In this document: positions 23,301-23,938 of the stretch, one piece after another
Position numbering within the stretch: position 1 is the stretch's first letter
How the letters are laid out: each line of letters starts with the position of its first letter
NCBI GenBank assembly: GCA_009775265.1
Contig: VSPG01000031.1
Span: 1 to 23,938, forward strand
DNA from: Muribaculaceae bacterium
GTDB lineage: Bacteria > Bacteroidota > Bacteroidia > Bacteroidales > Muribaculaceae
Direction of reading: 5' to 3'
Length of the DNA stretch: 23,938 bases
Notes under the pieces: model-generated
Told to the model about the DNA's origin: nothing
Seen by the model: only the letters and a program-made list of their open reading frames with translations
Databases searched by the model: none
Program-made: the position numbers and the translations under genes

Positions 23301-23822
23301 GTAGTACATGGTGCTGCCTTCGCCGTTTTCTATGGTAAAATAATTAGGATTGCCTGATTTGTCGGTTTTTATACGCCAAAGGTTGTTCAGTTCAGGAACG
23401 TAGAGATTGTCACCTTTGTAGAGCAGTCGCATTCCGTCAAGTGCGAAATGGTCGGCATCTGTCATACTTACGCCCGATACGCTGCCGTCATGGTACAGGT
23501 CAGACCCCGTGCGTGTTATCATCGAAAGCCCCTTTAGGTAGAATCCATGGCCGAGTACGCCGTCGCCACGTCGGCTATCATATGCTATTCCTATCTCTGG
23601 CGAGAATCCTCCGGCACCCTCGGGCAAGTCGAAGGTGACGTCGTATTGTGCCGCTCCTGACGGCGACACCTGAAACTCGCCGCCTATAGTGCCTACAAGG
23701 CCGATGGTGCCTCCCATGTATTGTTCGGGATAAGGCGTTTTGTCCATTGATATTGTCTGCGCGTGTACATACACTGGCAGCGTCAGCACGACCGCTAAAT
23801 ATATGTATATTCGCATATTCAT
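20340..23822 (-). CDS. Sec-exported Rhs/YD-repeat protein with C-terminal HExxH region (putative polymorphic toxin)
   Basis: The 1160-residue protein starts with a signal peptide (MNMRIYIYLAVVLTLPVYVHA). Residues about 40-320 are SpvB/TcdB-like (GFSPEIGIAYDSRRGDGVLGHGF). FG-GAP repeats follow: IGDFDGDG at 340-347 and a truncated IGDFNADG at 394-401. YD repeats span about 410-780. The Rhs core holds DHLGSVVGISD, DPYLGRFLSPDP (from 869) and NRYAYCINNPLKYTDDTG (to about 909). The variable C terminus (about 910-1160) contains HEYGH (1037-1041), an HExxH zinc-peptidase motif, with YEMNAN supplying E1076 as a plausible third ligand. No PAAR or T6SS adaptor domain is present. Relatives often exceed 1500 residues, so the FG-GAP-to-YD junction suggests an internal loss. 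Two lipoprotein genes follow directly. The ATG at 23822 or 23816 may be used. No firm promoter was found in 23823-23938. Confidence 0.9.
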   Translation of the reverse strand: MNMRIYIYLAVVLTLPVYVHAQTISMDKTPYPEQYMGGTIGLVGTIGGEFQVSPSGAAQYDVTFDLPEGAGGFSPEIGIAYDSRRGDGVLGHGFYLKGLSMITRTGSDLYHDGSVSGVSMTDADHFALDGMRLLYKGDNLYVPELNNLWRIKTDKSGNPNYFTIENGEGSTMYYGSTMDGRISGSGEGSYLSWLLNKVEDANGNYYTIEYKNALGEFYVDNIKYGGNVAAGVSPAYTLKFTYSPREKCAVFYVLGNHYHTSHLLTSVEVFFGENFLRSYDFTYKTNVGKTLPYLKSIKLRGTDNIGFKSTSFEWSETPDATLLPGIEQPVFTGDNIGLYIGDFDGDGLRDYLEVANNANNKTQKIWRLFKNKGNGKFEYTNWGFLNNEHTRLLIGDFNADGNCTSVAGPRTSVTMEYDDAGRRTRMTDSDCGTYRFEYNGFGEQTFQLHETSYMGVITEYDAVGRVVRREDSDGITDYIYETGRRRAVKEIRNDDTGIVKRFNYDSYNRLTDETLTIDGATLHTGYSYDSKNRLTYITYPNNFGISYTYDDGGNLTCATQKGNAEAWKLLSVDETGRPLSYRLGNGIIVKRTLDPVTGVLTSMSDSTLFHWEYHFNAEGNLSSRTDGRNGLLELFAYDGLNRLTSFHHLMNLKPLSNETIEDIYTRFTYDAAGNITSHSKIGKYGYADNSNRLSTVRMPNIFVKPMLQKWDVIEYNSHRKVTRVVSGERELRLRYGVDGERVQAHEKGEDCDRSIIYVNKFHQIARNGNETCRHSYIYAGNMLIAVCPDADTSRTCFYHKDHLGSVVGISDAGGTLLEEFSYDPWGRRRSPASYKYIDEIDRPADRHGFTGHEHIDLLSMVNMNGRLYDPYLGRFLSPDPFVQAPYNTQSLNRYAYCINNPLKYTDDTGHFFIIDDWIIGAIKGIFSGDNIIKSANRHAVNAAKIIAGLFVTDPNKGFFGRALELFSRFTFQATQTMVGYMYSNIANMAGRVYNVSHAYGATAVANSWNSKSAVTLGSFILGREDLRADAGHPTFQHEYGHYLQSQRLGPAYWPAVALPSVFNVMYGNNHDYRSYEMNANYLAFRYFNEQIDGFYKTNHEYSTDHLKPDYYGWHFDKNPLLPGGKYVDYEIDEQKERMREATSIKVNFWNYFLPFIPNIR

Positions 23823-23938
23823 TGTTTGCCAAACGCCCCTGCGCCTATTTGAATGTTATTATTAAGTATGTTTTATTAAAGAATTAATGCAATGAGATCC
23901 ATTTTCAAACGTTATTGTCTTACATACACTTATCTCTC

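Noticed and set aside
23906..23914. TAACGTTTG upstream of the Rhs gene as a -7 box
   Set aside because: It has three rather than two bases between TA and TTTG, and I saw no -33 element at the right distance before the window edge.

Overview
The window looks like chromosomal DNA of a gut-type Bacteroidales bacterium, most plausibly Muribaculaceae; the family assignment is an inference. Four signs support this. Several genes have -7 boxes of the Bacteroidetes form TAnnTTTG and lack Shine-Dalgarno sequences. The tmRNA tag reads GENNYALAA. One secreted protein ends in the 'YFNLQGV...IYI' C-terminal domain typical of the order. There is a Sec-exported Bacteroidales-style Rhs protein. Most of the window is GC-rich. 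The right end, with the Rhs termini and the small lipoproteins, is visibly AT-rich.

Layout. (1) 1-250: the start of an unidentified minus-strand gene running off the left edge, a tandem 10-bp repeat, and the tmRNA terminator. (2) 254-650: tmRNA (ssrA, minus) with its promoter just upstream. (3) 849-3318 (plus): a type I-like glutamine synthetase, then glutamyl-Q tRNA(Asp) synthetase. (4) 8729 down to 3323 (minus): a compact run of panC-panD-ffh-folD-CapA-like phosphatase-ZIP metal transporter. Two junctions overlap by 4 nt, and one -7 box lies in front of panC. (5) 8985-10697 (minus): a secreted 570-aa protein. Its gene-free upstream stretch (10698-11040) holds a promoter, a G9 tract, a strong hairpin, a 9-bp direct repeat and the terminator of the next gene. 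(6) 17181 down to 11041 (minus): a tripartite RND efflux set in the order outer-membrane channel, periplasmic adaptor, inner-membrane pump, followed by a FluC/CrcB fluoride channel and a strong terminator. (7) 17303-18857: holA, divergent from a small HsdR_N-type PD-(D/E)xK protein across an inverted-repeat intergenic region. (8) 18839-19456 (minus): an outer-membrane beta-barrel protein whose 3' end overlaps the HsdR_N gene. (9) 23822 down to 19526 (minus): a 1160-aa Rhs protein with a C-terminal HExxH (HEYGH) region, followed within 18 nt by two tandem paralogous lipoprotein genes.

The most interesting unit is (9). A Sec-exported Rhs shell carries a putative zinc metallopeptidase tip and is coupled to two related lipoproteins. 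This has the architecture of a polymorphic toxin with membrane-anchored immunity proteins. The Rhs protein also appears to have been recombined internally: an FG-GAP repeat is cut off after its calcium-loop motif and joined directly to YD repeats. The remainder is mainly housekeeping: translation rescue and fidelity, pantothenate and folate synthesis, signal recognition particle, replication clamp loading, and efflux and ion homeostasis.
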